DNA of 64,000 bases from Buttiauxella agrestis ATCC 33320. Its GTDB lineage: Bacteria; Pseudomonadota; Gammaproteobacteria; Enterobacterales; Enterobacteriaceae. Under the pieces are notes generated by a model, which made no database searches, had not been told where the DNA came from, and saw only the letters and a program-made list of their open reading frames with translations. A program made the translations under genes and the position numbers. The DNA is taken from contig JALKFA010000001.1 of assembly GCA_024169445.1 (NCBI GenBank), positions 310,001 through 374,000 of the forward strand, written 5' to 3'. Below, piece after piece: positions 11,241-21,304 of this stretch; position 1 is the stretch's first letter; each line of letters opens with the position of its first letter.

Positions 11241-11268
11241 AGATCCACGCACCTGCGTGGATCTTTTT
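11241..11268 (+). terminator. Terminator after the second GAPDH gene
   Basis: AGATCCACGCA (11241-11251) pairs perfectly with TGCGTGGATCT (11254-11264) and is followed by a T run. It separates the GAPDH gene from the phytase gene, which therefore needs its own promoter in 11269-11350; TTGCTT and TATATT near 11310-11326 are weak candidates. Confidence 0.93.
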
Positions 11269-11364
11269 CACAGACCAAACAACAACGAGACGAACTCGAC
11301 GTTACCGCTTTGCTTCTGGAGTATATTTATCAGTCTCAAACACCCCAAAGAAAAGAGGCTGTAA

Positions 11365-12705
11365 ATGACGTTCTCTGCGTTTAACCGCAAAAAACTGACG
11401 CTTCACCCTGGTCTGTTCGTAGCACTGAGCGCCATATTTTCATTAAGCTCTACGGCCTATGCCAACGACACTCCCGCTTCAGGCTACCAGGTTGAGAAAG
11501 TGGTAATCCTCAGCCGCCACGGGGTGCGAGCACCCACCAAAATGACACAGACCATGCGCGACGTAACACCCAATACCTGGCCAGAATGGCCAGTAAAATT
11601 GGGTTATATCACGCCACGCGGTGAGCATCTGATTAGCCTGATGGGCGGGTTTTATCGCGAGAAGTTTCAACAACAGGGTATTTTATCGCAGGGCAGTTGC
11701 CCCACACCAAACTCAATTTATGTCTGGGCAGACGTTGATCAGCGCACGCTTAAAACTGGCGAAGCTTTCCTGGCAGGGCTTGCTCCGCAATGTGGTTTAA
11801 CTATTCACCACCAGCAAAATCTTGAAAAAGCCGATCCGCTGTTCCATCCGGTGAAAGCGGGCACCTGTTCAATGGATAAAACTCAGGTCCAACAGGCCGT
11901 TGAAAAAGAAGCTCAAATCCCCATTGATAATCTGAATCAGCACTATATTCCCTCTCTGGCCTTGATGAACACGACCCTCAACTTTTCGACGTCGGCCTGG
12001 TGTCAGAAACACAGCGTGGATAAAAGCTGTGATTTAGCACAATCCATGCCGAGCAAGCTGTCGATAAAAGATAATGGCAACAAAGTTGCTCTCGACGGGG
12101 CTATTGGCCTTTCGTCTACGCTTGCTGAAATTTTCCTGCTGGAATATGCGCAAGGGATGCCGCAAGCGGCGTGGGGGAATATTCATTCAGAGCAAGAGTG
12201 GGCGTCGCTACTGAAACTGCATAACGCCCAGTTTGATTTGATGGCACGCACGCCTTATATCGCCAGACATAACGGCACGCCGTTATTGCAGACCATCAGC
12301 AACGCGCTGAACCCGAATGCCACCACAAGCAAACTGCCTGATATCTCACCTGACAATAAGATCCTGTTTATTGCCGGACACGATACCAATATTGCCAATA
12401 TCGCAGGCATGCTCAACATGCGCTGGACGCTACCTGGGCAACCCGATAACACCCCTCCGGGCGGCGCTTTAGTCTTTGAGCGTTTGGCCGATAAGTCAGG
12501 GAAACAATATGTTAGCGTGAGCATGGTGTATCAGACTCTCGAGCAGTTGCGATCCCAAACACCACTTAGCCTCAATCAACCTGCGGGAAGCGTTCAGCTA
12601 AAAATTCCTGGCTGTAACGACCAGACGGCTGAAAGATACTGCCCGCTGTCGACATTCACACGCGTGGTTAGCCAAAGCGTGGAACCCGGCTGCCAGCTAC
12701 AGTAA
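11365..12705 (+). CDS. appA: Periplasmic histidine acid phosphatase, 6-phytase (AppA family)
   Basis: Removes phosphate from phytate and other phosphomonoesters at acid pH in the periplasm. It has 446 residues. A signal peptide ends in STAYA about residue 33, and the mature protein starts NDTPASGYQVEK. The histidine acid phosphatase signature RHGVRAP is at 51-57 (nucleophile His52), and the proton-donor motif HDTN is at 339-342. The paired cysteines of the AppA clade are present. From memory it is nearly identical to the described Buttiauxella phytase, which also suggests the genus. E. coli appA lies elsewhere, beside appCB; here the gene stands alone between the GAPDH gene and thrC. The symbol follows the E. 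coli homologue. Confidence 0.95.
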   Translation: MTFSAFNRKKLTLHPGLFVALSAIFSLSSTAYANDTPASGYQVEKVVILSRHGVRAPTKMTQTMRDVTPNTWPEWPVKLGYITPRGEHLISLMGGFYREKFQQQGILSQGSCPTPNSIYVWADVDQRTLKTGEAFLAGLAPQCGLTIHHQQNLEKADPLFHPVKAGTCSMDKTQVQQAVEKEAQIPIDNLNQHYIPSLALMNTTLNFSTSAWCQKHSVDKSCDLAQSMPSKLSIKDNGNKVALDGAIGLSSTLAEIFLLEYAQGMPQAAWGNIHSEQEWASLLKLHNAQFDLMARTPYIARHNGTPLLQTISNALNPNATTSKLPDISPDNKILFIAGHDTNIANIAGMLNMRWTLPGQPDNTPPGGALVFERLADKSGKQYVSVSMVYQTLEQLRSQTPLSLNQPAGSVQLKIPGCNDQTAERYCPLSTFTRVVSQSVEPGCQLQ

Positions 12706-12712
12706 ATATCAG

Positions 12713-12750
12713 ACAAAAAAAATGCCGCTCGCGATTAAACGAACGGCATT
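12713..12750 (-). terminator. Terminator of the thr operon
   Basis: On the minus strand AATGCCGTTCG and CGAGCGGCATT form an 11-bp stem with one G-U pair, followed by a run of eight T residues. It lies about 50 bases past thrC and may also stop phytase transcription. Confidence 0.88.
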
Positions 12751-12797
12751 ACTTTATAGCTTCCCAGCTCGGATTAGCATGGCGAGAGCCGAAAAAC

Positions 12798-14084
12798 TTA
12801 CGCTTTGGCCATCATCAATTTACGCAGCTCAGCAAAATCGGCAGGTAGATTGTGGGAAAGCAGCGGTAAATCAGCGCGTTCGGCAAGCTCAGCAGGAAGT
12901 GGCAGAGTTTCACCGAGGATCTCCTCCACGCTTTCTTTGAATTTCGCCGGATGCGCAGTGCCGAGGAACAAGCCGTATTCGCCGGGCTGGAGCTGGTCAC
13001 GCAGCGCACGGTAAGCGATAGCCGCGTGTGGTTCAGAAACATAGCCCACCGCTTTCAGCTCTTTCATGGTGGCTTTGGTGGTTTCGTCGGTGACAGTCGC
13101 ATAACCGAGGTCGGTCAGGCGCCAAATCTTACGGCGGAACAACTCTTCCACACGCGGCCAGTTGTTTGGCTGGCTAACATCCATAGCGTTAGAAAGTGTC
13201 GCAACGGTGGTTTTCGGGGTCCATTCGCCATTGGCTAAGAAACGTGGAACAGTGTCGTTGGCATTGGTCGCCGCAATAAAGCGCTTGATTGGCAAACCGA
13301 GCGATTTCGCCAGAAGACCCGCCGTCAAATCGCCGAAGTTGCCGCTTGGGACGGACACTACCAGCTGATTACGCGCTTCCTGTGGCAACTGCGCCACCGC
13401 TTCGAAGTAATAGCAAATCTGCGCCAGCAAACGGCTGATGTTGATTGAGTTAGCGGAGTTTAACCCCAGCGCCAATTTCAACTCTTCATCATCAAACGCT
13501 TGTTTCACCAGCGCCTGGCAGGCATCAAAATCACCGTCAATCGCGACAGTTTCAATATTACCGCCAAGCGTGCAGAACAGTTTTTCCTGCAGCGGGCTGA
13601 TTTTGCCACGCGGATACAGGATAACGACGCGCACGTTTTTCAGGCCGTAGAATGCATGCGCTACCGCAGCCCCGGTATCGCCAGAAGTCGCGGTCAAAAT
13701 AGTGACCGGTTTGTCGCCGCTGATATGCGTCAGCATCTGCGCCATAAAACGGCCGCCGAAGTCTTTAAACGCCAGCGTCGGACCGTGGAACAGTTCAAGG
13801 CAGCCAATGTCCGGCTCAACGCTTTTCACCGGTGCAGGGAAAGCAAACGCCGCACGCACACGTTCTTCGAGAATTTCTTGCGGGATTTCATCACCGATAA
13901 AAGCAGACAGAATTTTGCTGCTGCGGGTGACAAAATCCATCTTCAACATTTCGTCGATTTCAGTCAGTTCAAATTCCGGTAAATCGTGTGGGAAAAACAG
14001 CCCTTGCTGTTTACCCAACCCCTGCACAATCGCCTGGGCAAAGTTGACCTGCTCGTTATGATCTTTAAGGTTATACAGTTTCAT
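12798..14084 (-). CDS. thrC: Threonine synthase
   Basis: PLP enzyme converting O-phosphohomoserine to threonine, the last step of the pathway. The 428 residues match E. coli ThrC. The cofactor lysine is Lys107 in LAFKDFGG and the phosphate loop is SGDTGAAVAHAF. It begins three bases after the thrB stop codon, so the two are probably translationally coupled. Expression is under control of the thrL attenuator. Confidence 0.98.
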   Translation of the reverse strand: MKLYNLKDHNEQVNFAQAIVQGLGKQQGLFFPHDLPEFELTEIDEMLKMDFVTRSSKILSAFIGDEIPQEILEERVRAAFAFPAPVKSVEPDIGCLELFHGPTLAFKDFGGRFMAQMLTHISGDKPVTILTATSGDTGAAVAHAFYGLKNVRVVILYPRGKISPLQEKLFCTLGGNIETVAIDGDFDACQALVKQAFDDEELKLALGLNSANSINISRLLAQICYYFEAVAQLPQEARNQLVVSVPSGNFGDLTAGLLAKSLGLPIKRFIAATNANDTVPRFLANGEWTPKTTVATLSNAMDVSQPNNWPRVEELFRRKIWRLTDLGYATVTDETTKATMKELKAVGYVSEPHAAIAYRALRDQLQPGEYGLFLGTAHPAKFKESVEEILGETLPLPAELAERADLPLLSHNLPADFAELRKLMMAKA

Positions 14085-14087
14085 GCG

Positions 14088-15017
14088 TTATCCCAGAACT
14101 CGTGCGCCCGCCGTGTCCAGACGGCAAATATGTACAAAACCTTCCTGGTTCTGCAAATAATGTTGGCTGAGCCAGTCAGCCACACGTTGTGCGGTATCAG
14201 TGTTATCGCACAACGCAAACAAAGTTGGGCCGGAGCCCGAAATACCACTCGCCACTGCCCCGATATCTGCTGCGGCCTGGCGCGCTTCATTAAAGCGCGG
14301 CAGTAATTTAGCCCGGTAAGGCTCGGCAATCACATCACGCATCAGTTTTGCCGCCAGCTGTGGCTGGCGAGTGTGGCAGGCGTGAATAAAGCCCGCCAGA
14401 TGGCGACCGTGGCTGATGCAATCCTGACGGCGATATTGTGCAGGAAGAATAGCGCGAGCTTCAGCGGTAGAAACTTTAATGCCTGGATATGCCAGAACCC
14501 ACAGCCATTCATCAAACCCCGGAACAGACTGGCTGATGATGCCATTTTCTTCAATCATCAACTGCATACCGCCCAGGAAACACGGCGCTACGTTGTCGTA
14601 GTGAACGCTGCCTGAAATGCGCCCTTCTAGTTCACCCATCAGGCTGAGCAAACGAGTATCGCTCAACGGTTTGCCGCAGTATTCGTTCATCGCCATTAAA
14701 CCGGCGACCACGGAACACGCGCTCGACCCCAAGCCGGAGCCAATCGGCATGCTTTTTTCTAGCGTCATTGCCACTGGAATATTTTTGCCAATTTCCTGGC
14801 AGAAACGCTCCCAGCACTGATAGACGATGTTTTCGCGTGGCTCAGCGGGTAATTTGCTGGCAAAACGGCCGATGTTATTCAAACTAAAGGTGTCTGCCGC
14901 TTCAACGGTGACATAATCACCGAGCAGCGAGCCATCAATAGGCGAAACGGCCGCGCCCAGCACATCAAACCCGACACTCATATTGGCACTGGAAGCCGGG
15001 GCGTATACTTTAACCAT
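14088..15017 (-). CDS. thrB: Homoserine kinase
   Basis: GHMP-family kinase that phosphorylates homoserine with ATP. The 309 residues equal the E. coli length, and the ATP-binding GHMP motif [12 protein letters not shown] is at 91-102. The ATG lies one base past the thrA stop codon, giving tight coupling in the thrABC operon. Confidence 0.98.
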   Translation of the reverse strand: MVKVYAPASSANMSVGFDVLGAAVSPIDGSLLGDYVTVEAADTFSLNNIGRFASKLPAEPRENIVYQCWERFCQEIGKNIPVAMTLEKSMPIGSGLGSSACSVVAGLMAMNEYCGKPLSDTRLLSLMGELEGRISGSVHYDNVAPCFLGGMQLMIEENGIISQSVPGFDEWLWVLAYPGIKVSTAEARAILPAQYRRQDCISHGRHLAGFIHACHTRQPQLAAKLMRDVIAEPYRAKLLPRFNEARQAAADIGAVASGISGSGPTLFALCDNTDTAQRVADWLSQHYLQNQEGFVHICRLDTAGARVLG

Positions 15018-15018
15018 C

Positions 15019-17481
15019 TTAAACTCCTAACTTCCATGACAAAGTGCGCAATAAGTCGGCGAATACACCGGCCGCAGTCACATCATTTCCTGCTCCGTAG
15101 CCGCGAAGCACCAGCGGTAACGGCTGATAGTAATGGCTGTAGAATGCCAGAGCATTTTCGCCGTTTTTAACTTTATACAGTGGGTCGTTACCATCTACAG
15201 CATCAATTTTAACTTTGCAGCTGCCATCAGCTTCAATCACGCCAACGTAGCGCAGCACTTTGCCTTCGTCGCGGGCTTGTGACACACGCGCTGAAAACTC
15301 ATCATCCAGCTGCGGTATGCGCGCCATGAATGATTCAACATCACCACTGGAATCAAACGACGGCGGTAATACTGGCTCAATGACAATGTCGGACAGCTCC
15401 AGATTGCTGCCTGTTTCACGAGCCAAAATCAGCAATTTGCGCGCGACATCCATACCAGAAAGATCATCACGCGGATCAGGTTCGGTGTAGCCCATGTCGC
15501 GGGCAACGATGGTGGCTTCTGACAGGCTCATACCTTCCTCAAGTTTGCCAAAGATAAACGACAGCGAACCTGAAAGAATGCCAGAGAAACGCTGCAATTC
15601 GTCACCGGCATTGAGCAAGTTTTGCAGGTTTTCGATAACCGGTAGACCCGCCCCCACGTTGGTGTCGTAAAGGAATTTACGGCGTGATTTCGCCGCAGCG
15701 TTACGCATCTGGTGGTAGTAATTCATGGTGGAAGTGTTCGCCTTTTTGTTCGGCGTCACCACGTGGAAACCTTCGCCGAGGAAATCAGCATACTGATCCG
15801 CCACCGCCTGGCTGGAGGTACAGTCAACAATCACTGGATTGAGCAGGTGATACTCTTTCACCAGACGAATTAAACGACCCAAATTGAATGGCTCTTTCGC
15901 CACCGCCAGCTCTGCCTGCCAGTTATCCAGATTCAGGCCATGAATATTGGTTAACAACGCTTTCGAGTTCGCGATACCACAGACGCGCAGGTCAATATGC
16001 TTTTGCTTCAGCCACGCCTGCTGGCGTTTCACCTGCTCAACCAATGCCGCACCCACACCGCCGACACCAATCAGGAACACTTCGATAATCTGGTCGGTAT
16101 TGAACAACATCTGATGAGTCACGCGCACGCCGGTGGTGGCCTCGTCATTGCTGACCACAACAGAGATAGAGCGCTCGGAAGAGCCCTGGGCAATCGCCAC
16201 GATATTAATGTTGGCGCGAGCCAGCGCTGCAAAGAACTTGGCAGAAATACCACGCAGGGTACGCATGCCATCACCCACCACGGAGATGATCGCCAGATGC
16301 TCCATGATAGACAGCGGCTCCAGTAGCCCCTCTTTGAGCTCCAGATAAAACTCATCATCCATCGCACGACGTGCACGTACGCTATCCGCCTGCGGCACAC
16401 AGAAACTGATGCTGTATTCAGAAGATGATTGAGTAATCAGCACCACAGAAATTCCGGCGCGTGACATCGCCGCAAAAACGCGGGCCGCCATGCCAACCAT
16501 GCCTTTCATGCCAGGACCTGAAACGTTGAACATCGCCATGTTATTCAGGTTGGTGATGCCTTTGACCGGAAGTTCATCATCATCGCTTTCCGCGCCGATG
16601 AGGGTGCCAGGCGCTTGTGGGTTTCCGGTGTTTTTAATCAGGCAAGGAATTTGGAACTGAGCGATGGGGGAAATGGTACGTGGATGAAGAACTTTAGCGC
16701 CGAAATAAGAAAGCTCCATGGCTTCCTGATACGACATAGATTTCAATAATCTGGCATCAGGAACCTGGCGCGGGTCACAGGTATAAACACCATCAACATC
16801 CGTCCAGATCTCACAACAATCCGCACGTAAGCAGGCAGCCAGCACGGCAGCAGAATAATCAGAACCGTTGCGTCCCAGAACAACTAACTCACCTTTGTCG
16901 TTCCCGGCAGTAAAGCCGGCCATCAGGATCATATGGTCCGCCGGAATGCGGCTTGCGGCGATGCGGCGAGTGGATTCGGAGATATCGACAGTGGACTCAA
17001 GGTAGTGACCAACGGCAAGAAGTTTCTCTACCGGATTGATGACTGTCACATTGTGTCCACGAGCTTTGAGCAATTCAGCCATGATCGCGATAGAGAGCTT
17101 TTCACCACGGCAGATGATTGCCGCATTGATGCTGTCCGGGCATTGTCCCAGCAAGCTGATACCATGCAAAACATGTTTCAGCTGAGCAAACTCCTGGTCA
17201 ACCGTAGCTTTGAGTTGTTCGAGTGGAAAACCAGGTTGTGCATCAGCAAGGCCTTTCAAAAGCTCACTAAAAATACGCTCTGCGTCGCTGATATTCGGTA
17301 CTGCATCCTGGCCGCCGATGGTTTTTTCAATCATGGCAACGAGGTGATTGGTAATTTTCGCCGGGGCAGACAGCACGGTTGCCACCTGCCCCTGTTTGGC
17401 ATTGCTTTCCAGGATATCGGCAACACGCAGAAAACGTTCTGCATTTGCCACTGAAGTACCACCGAATTTCAACACTCGCAT
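15019..17481 (-). CDS. thrA: Bifunctional aspartokinase I / homoserine dehydrogenase I
   Basis: Catalyses the first and third committed steps of threonine synthesis. The 820 residues match E. coli ThrA. The aspartokinase domain begins [17 protein letters not shown], two ACT-like regulatory modules lie at about 315-460, and the homoserine dehydrogenase domain follows from about 465 ([20 protein letters not shown](P) motif; [16 protein letters not shown]). Feedback inhibition by threonine is expected from the family. It is transcribed from upstream of thrL through the attenuator at 17510-17540. Confidence 0.98.
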   Translation of the reverse strand: MRVLKFGGTSVANAERFLRVADILESNAKQGQVATVLSAPAKITNHLVAMIEKTIGGQDAVPNISDAERIFSELLKGLADAQPGFPLEQLKATVDQEFAQLKHVLHGISLLGQCPDSINAAIICRGEKLSIAIMAELLKARGHNVTVINPVEKLLAVGHYLESTVDISESTRRIAASRIPADHMILMAGFTAGNDKGELVVLGRNGSDYSAAVLAACLRADCCEIWTDVDGVYTCDPRQVPDARLLKSMSYQEAMELSYFGAKVLHPRTISPIAQFQIPCLIKNTGNPQAPGTLIGAESDDDELPVKGITNLNNMAMFNVSGPGMKGMVGMAARVFAAMSRAGISVVLITQSSSEYSISFCVPQADSVRARRAMDDEFYLELKEGLLEPLSIMEHLAIISVVGDGMRTLRGISAKFFAALARANINIVAIAQGSSERSISVVVSNDEATTGVRVTHQMLFNTDQIIEVFLIGVGGVGAALVEQVKRQQAWLKQKHIDLRVCGIANSKALLTNIHGLNLDNWQAELAVAKEPFNLGRLIRLVKEYHLLNPVIVDCTSSQAVADQYADFLGEGFHVVTPNKKANTSTMNYYHQMRNAAAKSRRKFLYDTNVGAGLPVIENLQNLLNAGDELQRFSGILSGSLSFIFGKLEEGMSLSEATIVARDMGYTEPDPRDDLSGMDVARKLLILARETGSNLELSDIVIEPVLPPSFDSSGDVESFMARIPQLDDEFSARVSQARDEGKVLRYVGVIEADGSCKVKIDAVDGNDPLYKVKNGENALAFYSHYYQPLPLVLRGYGAGNDVTAAGVFADLLRTLSWKLGV

Positions 17482-17509
17482 TTATTATTACCTTTGAGTT
17501 TTTGGTCCA

Positions 17510-17540
17510 AAAAAAAGCCCGCACTGTTTAGGTGCGGGCT
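17510..17540 (-). terminator. thr operon attenuator (terminator hairpin)
   Basis: On the minus strand AGCCCGCAC (17540-17532) pairs with GTGCGGGCT (17524-17516) across a seven-base loop and is followed by a U run (17515-17510). It lies between thrL and thrA, the textbook position for attenuation controlled by ribosome stalling at the Thr and Ile codons of thrL. Confidence 0.93.
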
Positions 17541-17562
17541 TTTTTCGTTTTTCCTGTATGCG

Positions 17563-17631
17563 TCAGCCCGCACCGTTACCTGTGGTAATGGTGGTTGTAA
17601 TAATTGTTGTCATTGGGCTGATGCGAATCAT
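17563..17631 (-). CDS. thrL: thr operon leader peptide
   Basis: A 22-residue leader, MIRISPMTTIITTTITT followed by GNGAG, with eight threonines and four isoleucines packed together. It ends in the same TTGNGAG as E. coli ThrL. The stop codon TGA (17565-17563) lies about 23 bases before the terminator hairpin. Starvation for charged tRNA-Thr or tRNA-Ile would stall the ribosome here and allow read-through into thrABC. The gene was too short for ordinary ORF calling. Confidence 0.95.
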   Translation of the reverse strand: MIRISPMTTIITTTITTGNGAG

Positions 17632-17815
17632 GGATGTTGTGTGCTCGTAATATGATTTACCTATATTGACTAAAGTATCCGGTAGGCTAAGTCAATTTAT
17701 TTTTAATTTTGCCACAAAGAGCAAGACTATGACTGAACGCTGATAAACCATCAAAAAACGTACTTATTGCGCTGAAAAAGCAGGGGCATCACACCCCATT
17801 TTCACTGATATTAAT

Positions 17816-18517
17816 TCAGCTATCAGCATTTTTCACTGGCAGTTTTTTTTCAATATCATGCAGCAAACGGTGCAACATTGCCGTGTCACGCTGAGCTAAT
17901 AGACCAAGCCGCTGTTGCAGCCAGTCGACCATTTTTTGGTCGTCGCTGGCTTCTACACGCTCAAGGAGCGTTGCCATTCTGGAACGCAGTGCACTCAGTT
18001 GCTGAGCGTCAACCACATCATGCTCTGGTACATTTTGCTGCATCAGTGCTGATAACTGATAGCAGTAAACCATTACAGCCTGCCCGAGATTAAGCGATGG
18101 ATAATCTGCCACCATCGGTACGCCAGTTAGCACATCGGCCAGTTCAAGCTCTTCGTTGGTCAACCCTGAATCTTCACGCCCAAACACCAACGCGGCAGTG
18201 CCCACCCAATTACGCTTTTCTTCGAGTAACGGAACCAGTTGCTGCGGTGTGGCGTAGTAATGGAATTTTGCGCGACTACGAGCGGTAGTCGCAATGGTAA
18301 AGTCGACGTCATGCAAAGCTTCCTCCAGCGTATTGAAATGCTGAGCATTATCCAGCACATCACCAGAACCATGCGCGACCCAACGGGCTTCTGGTTGACG
18401 GTCGGCTTCACTAGCCACAACACGCAACTCAGCAAATCCCATGGTCTTCATTGCGCGGGCTGCTGCACCAACATTTTCAGCTCTGGCAGGAGCGACCAAA
18501 ATAATTAGAAAACGCAT
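17816..18517 (-). CDS. lasT: SPOUT-type tRNA/rRNA methyltransferase LasT (YjtD)
   Basis: A 233-residue SpoU/TrmH-superfamily methyltransferase. The N-terminal LVAPARAENVGAAARAMKTMGF and the knot-forming motifs ALVFGREDSGLTNEEL and YPSLNLGQAVMVYCYQL are characteristic; TrmJ shares this layout. The RNA target of LasT has not been firmly defined to my knowledge. Synteny between the thr operon and arcA is as in E. coli. Confidence 0.92.
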   Translation of the reverse strand: MRFLIILVAPARAENVGAAARAMKTMGFAELRVVASEADRQPEARWVAHGSGDVLDNAQHFNTLEEALHDVDFTIATTARSRAKFHYYATPQQLVPLLEEKRNWVGTAALVFGREDSGLTNEELELADVLTGVPMVADYPSLNLGQAVMVYCYQLSALMQQNVPEHDVVDAQQLSALRSRMATLLERVEASDDQKMVDWLQQRLGLLAQRDTAMLHRLLHDIEKKLPVKNADS

Positions 18518-18863
18518 TAAAACTCTCTTAAAAAAGTATCCAAATATGGATAGTCACAAAATTAAAATGATAATACGCGGCAAAAATTTACATTAGCGCA
18601 ACATTCATCTATAAAATACATTCAATGGGAATCATAAACACACTGAATGCTTTTTCGTAGTTAGACCAGTATTACAAGATGTATTGATGCTCATTATCAT
18701 TCTGTTTTATATGATAAATAATACATAAGCTTGCTATCAATAATCAGATTTGCATTGTTTAATAATCAATACGCGTAACTATATTGATTATTGGAAAAAT
18801 GTGACGCATGCTCGCAAAACGCGACGATGATTTCATCAAACTGTTAACGTGCTACAATTGAAT
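18518..18863. other. AT-rich intergenic region upstream of arcA and lasT
   Basis: Between the lasT start and the FNR-like site no open frame with gene-like features is visible. The stretch is AT-rich with several TATAAT-like hexamers. It must carry the lasT promoter and distal arcA promoters. TACAAT at about 18853 is a candidate -10 for arcA. Confidence 0.5.
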
Positions 18864-18877
18864 TTGATATATGTCAA
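18864..18877 (+). promoter_or_regulatory. FNR-like box upstream of arcA
   Basis: TTGATATATGTCAA matches the FNR consensus TTGAT-N4-ATCAA with one mismatch. E. coli arcA is known to be activated by FNR under anaerobiosis, so this is a plausible conserved control site. It lies about 280 bases upstream of the arcA start. Confidence 0.6.
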
Positions 18878-18929
18878 CGAAGCGTAGTTTTATCAGATGT
18901 CTAAAGCGGTCCTGCCTGTTATGTTGCTG

Positions 18930-19061
18930 TTAAAATGGTATAGGATAACAACCGTTTTTGACACCGTCGGGTCCAGAGGGAAAAGTACCCACGACCAAGC
19001 TAATGATGTTGTTGACGTTGATGGAAAGTGCATCAAGAACGCAATTACGTACTTTAGTCAT
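18930..19061 (-). CDS. yjjY: Conserved micro-ORF YjjY, opposite the arcA leader
   Basis: A 43-residue frame beginning MTKVRNCVLDALSINVNN. From memory its first 28 residues (to VVGTFP) are identical to E. coli YjjY; the C-terminal part (SGPDGVKNGCYPIPF) differs completely. It lies entirely antisense to the arcA 5' leader. Conservation may therefore reflect the arcA leader RNA rather than a peptide. No strong ribosome site was seen. In E. coli it is annotated but of unknown function. Confidence 0.55.
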   Translation of the reverse strand: MTKVRNCVLDALSINVNNIISLVVGTFPSGPDGVKNGCYPIPF

Positions 19062-19157
19062 GTTACGCCAGACATGTTAATTTATGGCATGTATTAGGCA
19101 GGTCAGGGACTTTTGTACTTCCTGTTTTGATTTAGTTGGCAATTTTAGGTAGCAAAC

Positions 19158-19874
19158 ATGCAGACCCCGCACATTCTTATCGTCGAAGACGAATTAGTAA
19201 CACGCAACACGTTAAAGAGCATTTTTGAAGCTGAAGGTTATGATGTTTTTGAAGCGACCGATGGCGCTGAAATGCATCAGATTCTTTCCGATAATGACAT
19301 CAACCTGGTCATTATGGATATTAACTTGCCTGGCAAAAATGGCCTGCTGCTGGCGCGTGAATTGCGTGAGCAAGCCAATGTCGCATTGATGTTCTTGACT
19401 GGCCGCGACAACGAAGTGGATAAAATCCTGGGCCTTGAAATCGGTGCAGATGATTACATCACTAAGCCATTCAATCCACGTGAATTAACCATCCGCGCGC
19501 GCAACCTGTTGTCTCGCACGATGAACCTCGGTGCAATCAGCGAAGAACGTCGTTCCGTTGAAAGCTACAAGTTCAATGGTTGGGAACTGGATATCAACAG
19601 TCGTTCATTGGTCAGCCCAAATGGCGAGCAGTACAAGTTGCCGCGTAGCGAATTCCGCGCCATGCTGCACTTCTGTGAAAACCCTGGGAAAATTCAGTCT
19701 CGTGCTGAATTGCTGAAGAAGATGACTGGCCGTGAGCTGAAACCACACGACCGTACTGTTGACGTCACGATTCGTCGCATTCGTAAGCACTTTGAATCGA
19801 CCCCAGATACACCTGAAATCATCGCCACGATTCACGGCGAAGGTTATCGCTTCTGCGGCGATTTACAGGAATAA
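19158..19874 (+). CDS. arcA: Aerobic respiration control response regulator ArcA
   Basis: OmpR-family DNA-binding response regulator that represses aerobic metabolism genes under low oxygen and is phosphorylated by ArcB. The 238 residues equal E. coli ArcA. The receiver domain (1-120) has phospho-acceptor Asp54 in VIMDINLPG and a winged-helix output domain ends with [14 protein letters not shown] long conserved leader precedes it, with an FNR-like site at 18864. It is followed by a strong terminator. Confidence 0.99.
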   Translation: MQTPHILIVEDELVTRNTLKSIFEAEGYDVFEATDGAEMHQILSDNDINLVIMDINLPGKNGLLLARELREQANVALMFLTGRDNEVDKILGLEIGADDYITKPFNPRELTIRARNLLSRTMNLGAISEERRSVESYKFNGWELDINSRSLVSPNGEQYKLPRSEFRAMLHFCENPGKIQSRAELLKKMTGRELKPHDRTVDVTIRRIRKHFESTPDTPEIIATIHGEGYRFCGDLQE

Positions 19875-19897
19875 ACCTGTAATCAAACATGATTGCG

Positions 19898-19925
19898 AAA
19901 GGGCGGATTTTTAATCCGCCCTTTT
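19898..19925. terminator. Terminator between arcA and creD
   Basis: AAAGGGCGGATT (19898-19909) pairs with AATCCGCCCTTT (19913-19924) and is followed by T-rich sequence. The flanking A residues make it usable from both directions for the convergent genes arcA and creD. Confidence 0.93.
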
Positions 19926-19945
19926 CTTTTGCCAGAATTAAACCG

Positions 19946-21304
19946 CTATTTCCACAGCCTGAACCGCTCTGGATCTTTCTGGGCATCGTCTGTTGCCAGC
20001 GCCTGCACTTTTTGCCCCATCCCATACCAATCGATATGTCGGGTTAGCAGCATAATGGAGGAAAGAGCAACGAACAGTACCCCAGTGCCAAGCAACAAAG
20101 CACTGTCTTCAGACTGAAGCAGTTGCCAGAGCACCGCATCAAGAGTCAGTAACCCAAGCGTAAACATCGCACTCGCTTTCCAGCTATTCAGCACCGCTTT
20201 GAGATAGAAACCGTTAATTCCCGCGCAGACCAAACTTGCCAGCAGCCAGGCCAGGTTAAACCCTGTGTGTTCAGAAACGGCTAACAGAACGAGATAGAAC
20301 ATCACCAGCGAAAGGCCGACCAGTAAATACTGCATTGGGTGAACGCGTAAACCGGTCAATGTTTCCAGCAGGAAGAAACACATAAACGTCATACCAATCA
20401 GTAAGATGGCATATTTTACTGCGCGATCTGTCAGTTGATACTGGTCTACCGGATTCGCTACGGTGACGCTAAACGCAGGAAGGCGATTAACATCGATTAA
20501 CTGAGCATCACTGAAGTTGGCATTAAGATTGTTGGCAAACCAGGTACTTTGCCAGTTCGCGGTAAACCCGGTTTCCGTCACGGTACGCCCACGTGGCAGG
20601 AAATCGCCCATAAAATTAGGATGCGGCCAGTTACTGGTTAAGCTGAACTGGCTATTACGCCCGATGGGCACGACAGCGAGCTGCTTCGTGCCCATCAAAT
20701 CCAGATTAAAACGCAGTGTTAGCTTTTCATCCTGAAGGCGTTCGATGGGGAGAATGGCATGTAAACCCTGCTCAACGCCGGGCAGATTGCTACCGGGTTC
20801 AATAGGATAGGTTTTTCCGTTGATTTCCAGTTCACCTACTTTGCCGATACCGCGCGAATCACCGACCGCCAGCACCACGTATGGCGTACCAAAACGAGTA
20901 TTTTCATCCATATCGTGATTGAGCAACTGGCGATTAAACGTGGCATCCACAGTCACCGCCGTGCGCCAGATTTGCCCCTCATAAATGCCGATATGACGTG
21001 GTTCAACGGTCTGCTTTCCCACAATATCCAGGTTTTCCGGGAGGTAATAGCGAATGAAGCGGCGCTCTTTTTTGACCTCTTTATTATCTTCCATAACAGT
21101 CGTCAGCTCCGCGACAGGAATGGCGATAAGCGGCCCGGTAAGGGTTTGCGGCCCACTGGCACTTTGGCGTAGCGACTGCTCAACATCATCCCGGTAACTG
21201 CTGCGTTCATTAATCAGCGAACTCAGCATACTCAACGGAATCAACAACACAGCCATACATCCCAACAAAGTCATCACTTTCCAGAACAACGCAGATTTAA
21301 ACAT
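19946..21304 (-). CDS. creD: Inner-membrane protein CreD
   Basis: CreD is an inner-membrane protein (Inner membrane protein CreD family) induced by CreBC; its loss or overexpression alters colicin and beta-lactam responses in relatives. The 452 residues have one N-terminal membrane segment, a large periplasmic domain (about 35-300) and several C-terminal membrane segments. The start at 21304 follows GGAGGGGATT; the ATG at 21316 overlaps that ribosome site and is rejected. A CreB-binding cre tag was not identified by eye in the 78 bases before it. Confidence 0.95.
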   Translation of the reverse strand: MFKSALFWKVMTLLGCMAVLLIPLSMLSSLINERSSYRDDVEQSLRQSASGPQTLTGPLIAIPVAELTTVMEDNKEVKKERRFIRYYLPENLDIVGKQTVEPRHIGIYEGQIWRTAVTVDATFNRQLLNHDMDENTRFGTPYVVLAVGDSRGIGKVGELEINGKTYPIEPGSNLPGVEQGLHAILPIERLQDEKLTLRFNLDLMGTKQLAVVPIGRNSQFSLTSNWPHPNFMGDFLPRGRTVTETGFTANWQSTWFANNLNANFSDAQLIDVNRLPAFSVTVANPVDQYQLTDRAVKYAILLIGMTFMCFFLLETLTGLRVHPMQYLLVGLSLVMFYLVLLAVSEHTGFNLAWLLASLVCAGINGFYLKAVLNSWKASAMFTLGLLTLDAVLWQLLQSEDSALLLGTGVLFVALSSIMLLTRHIDWYGMGQKVQALATDDAQKDPERFRLWK

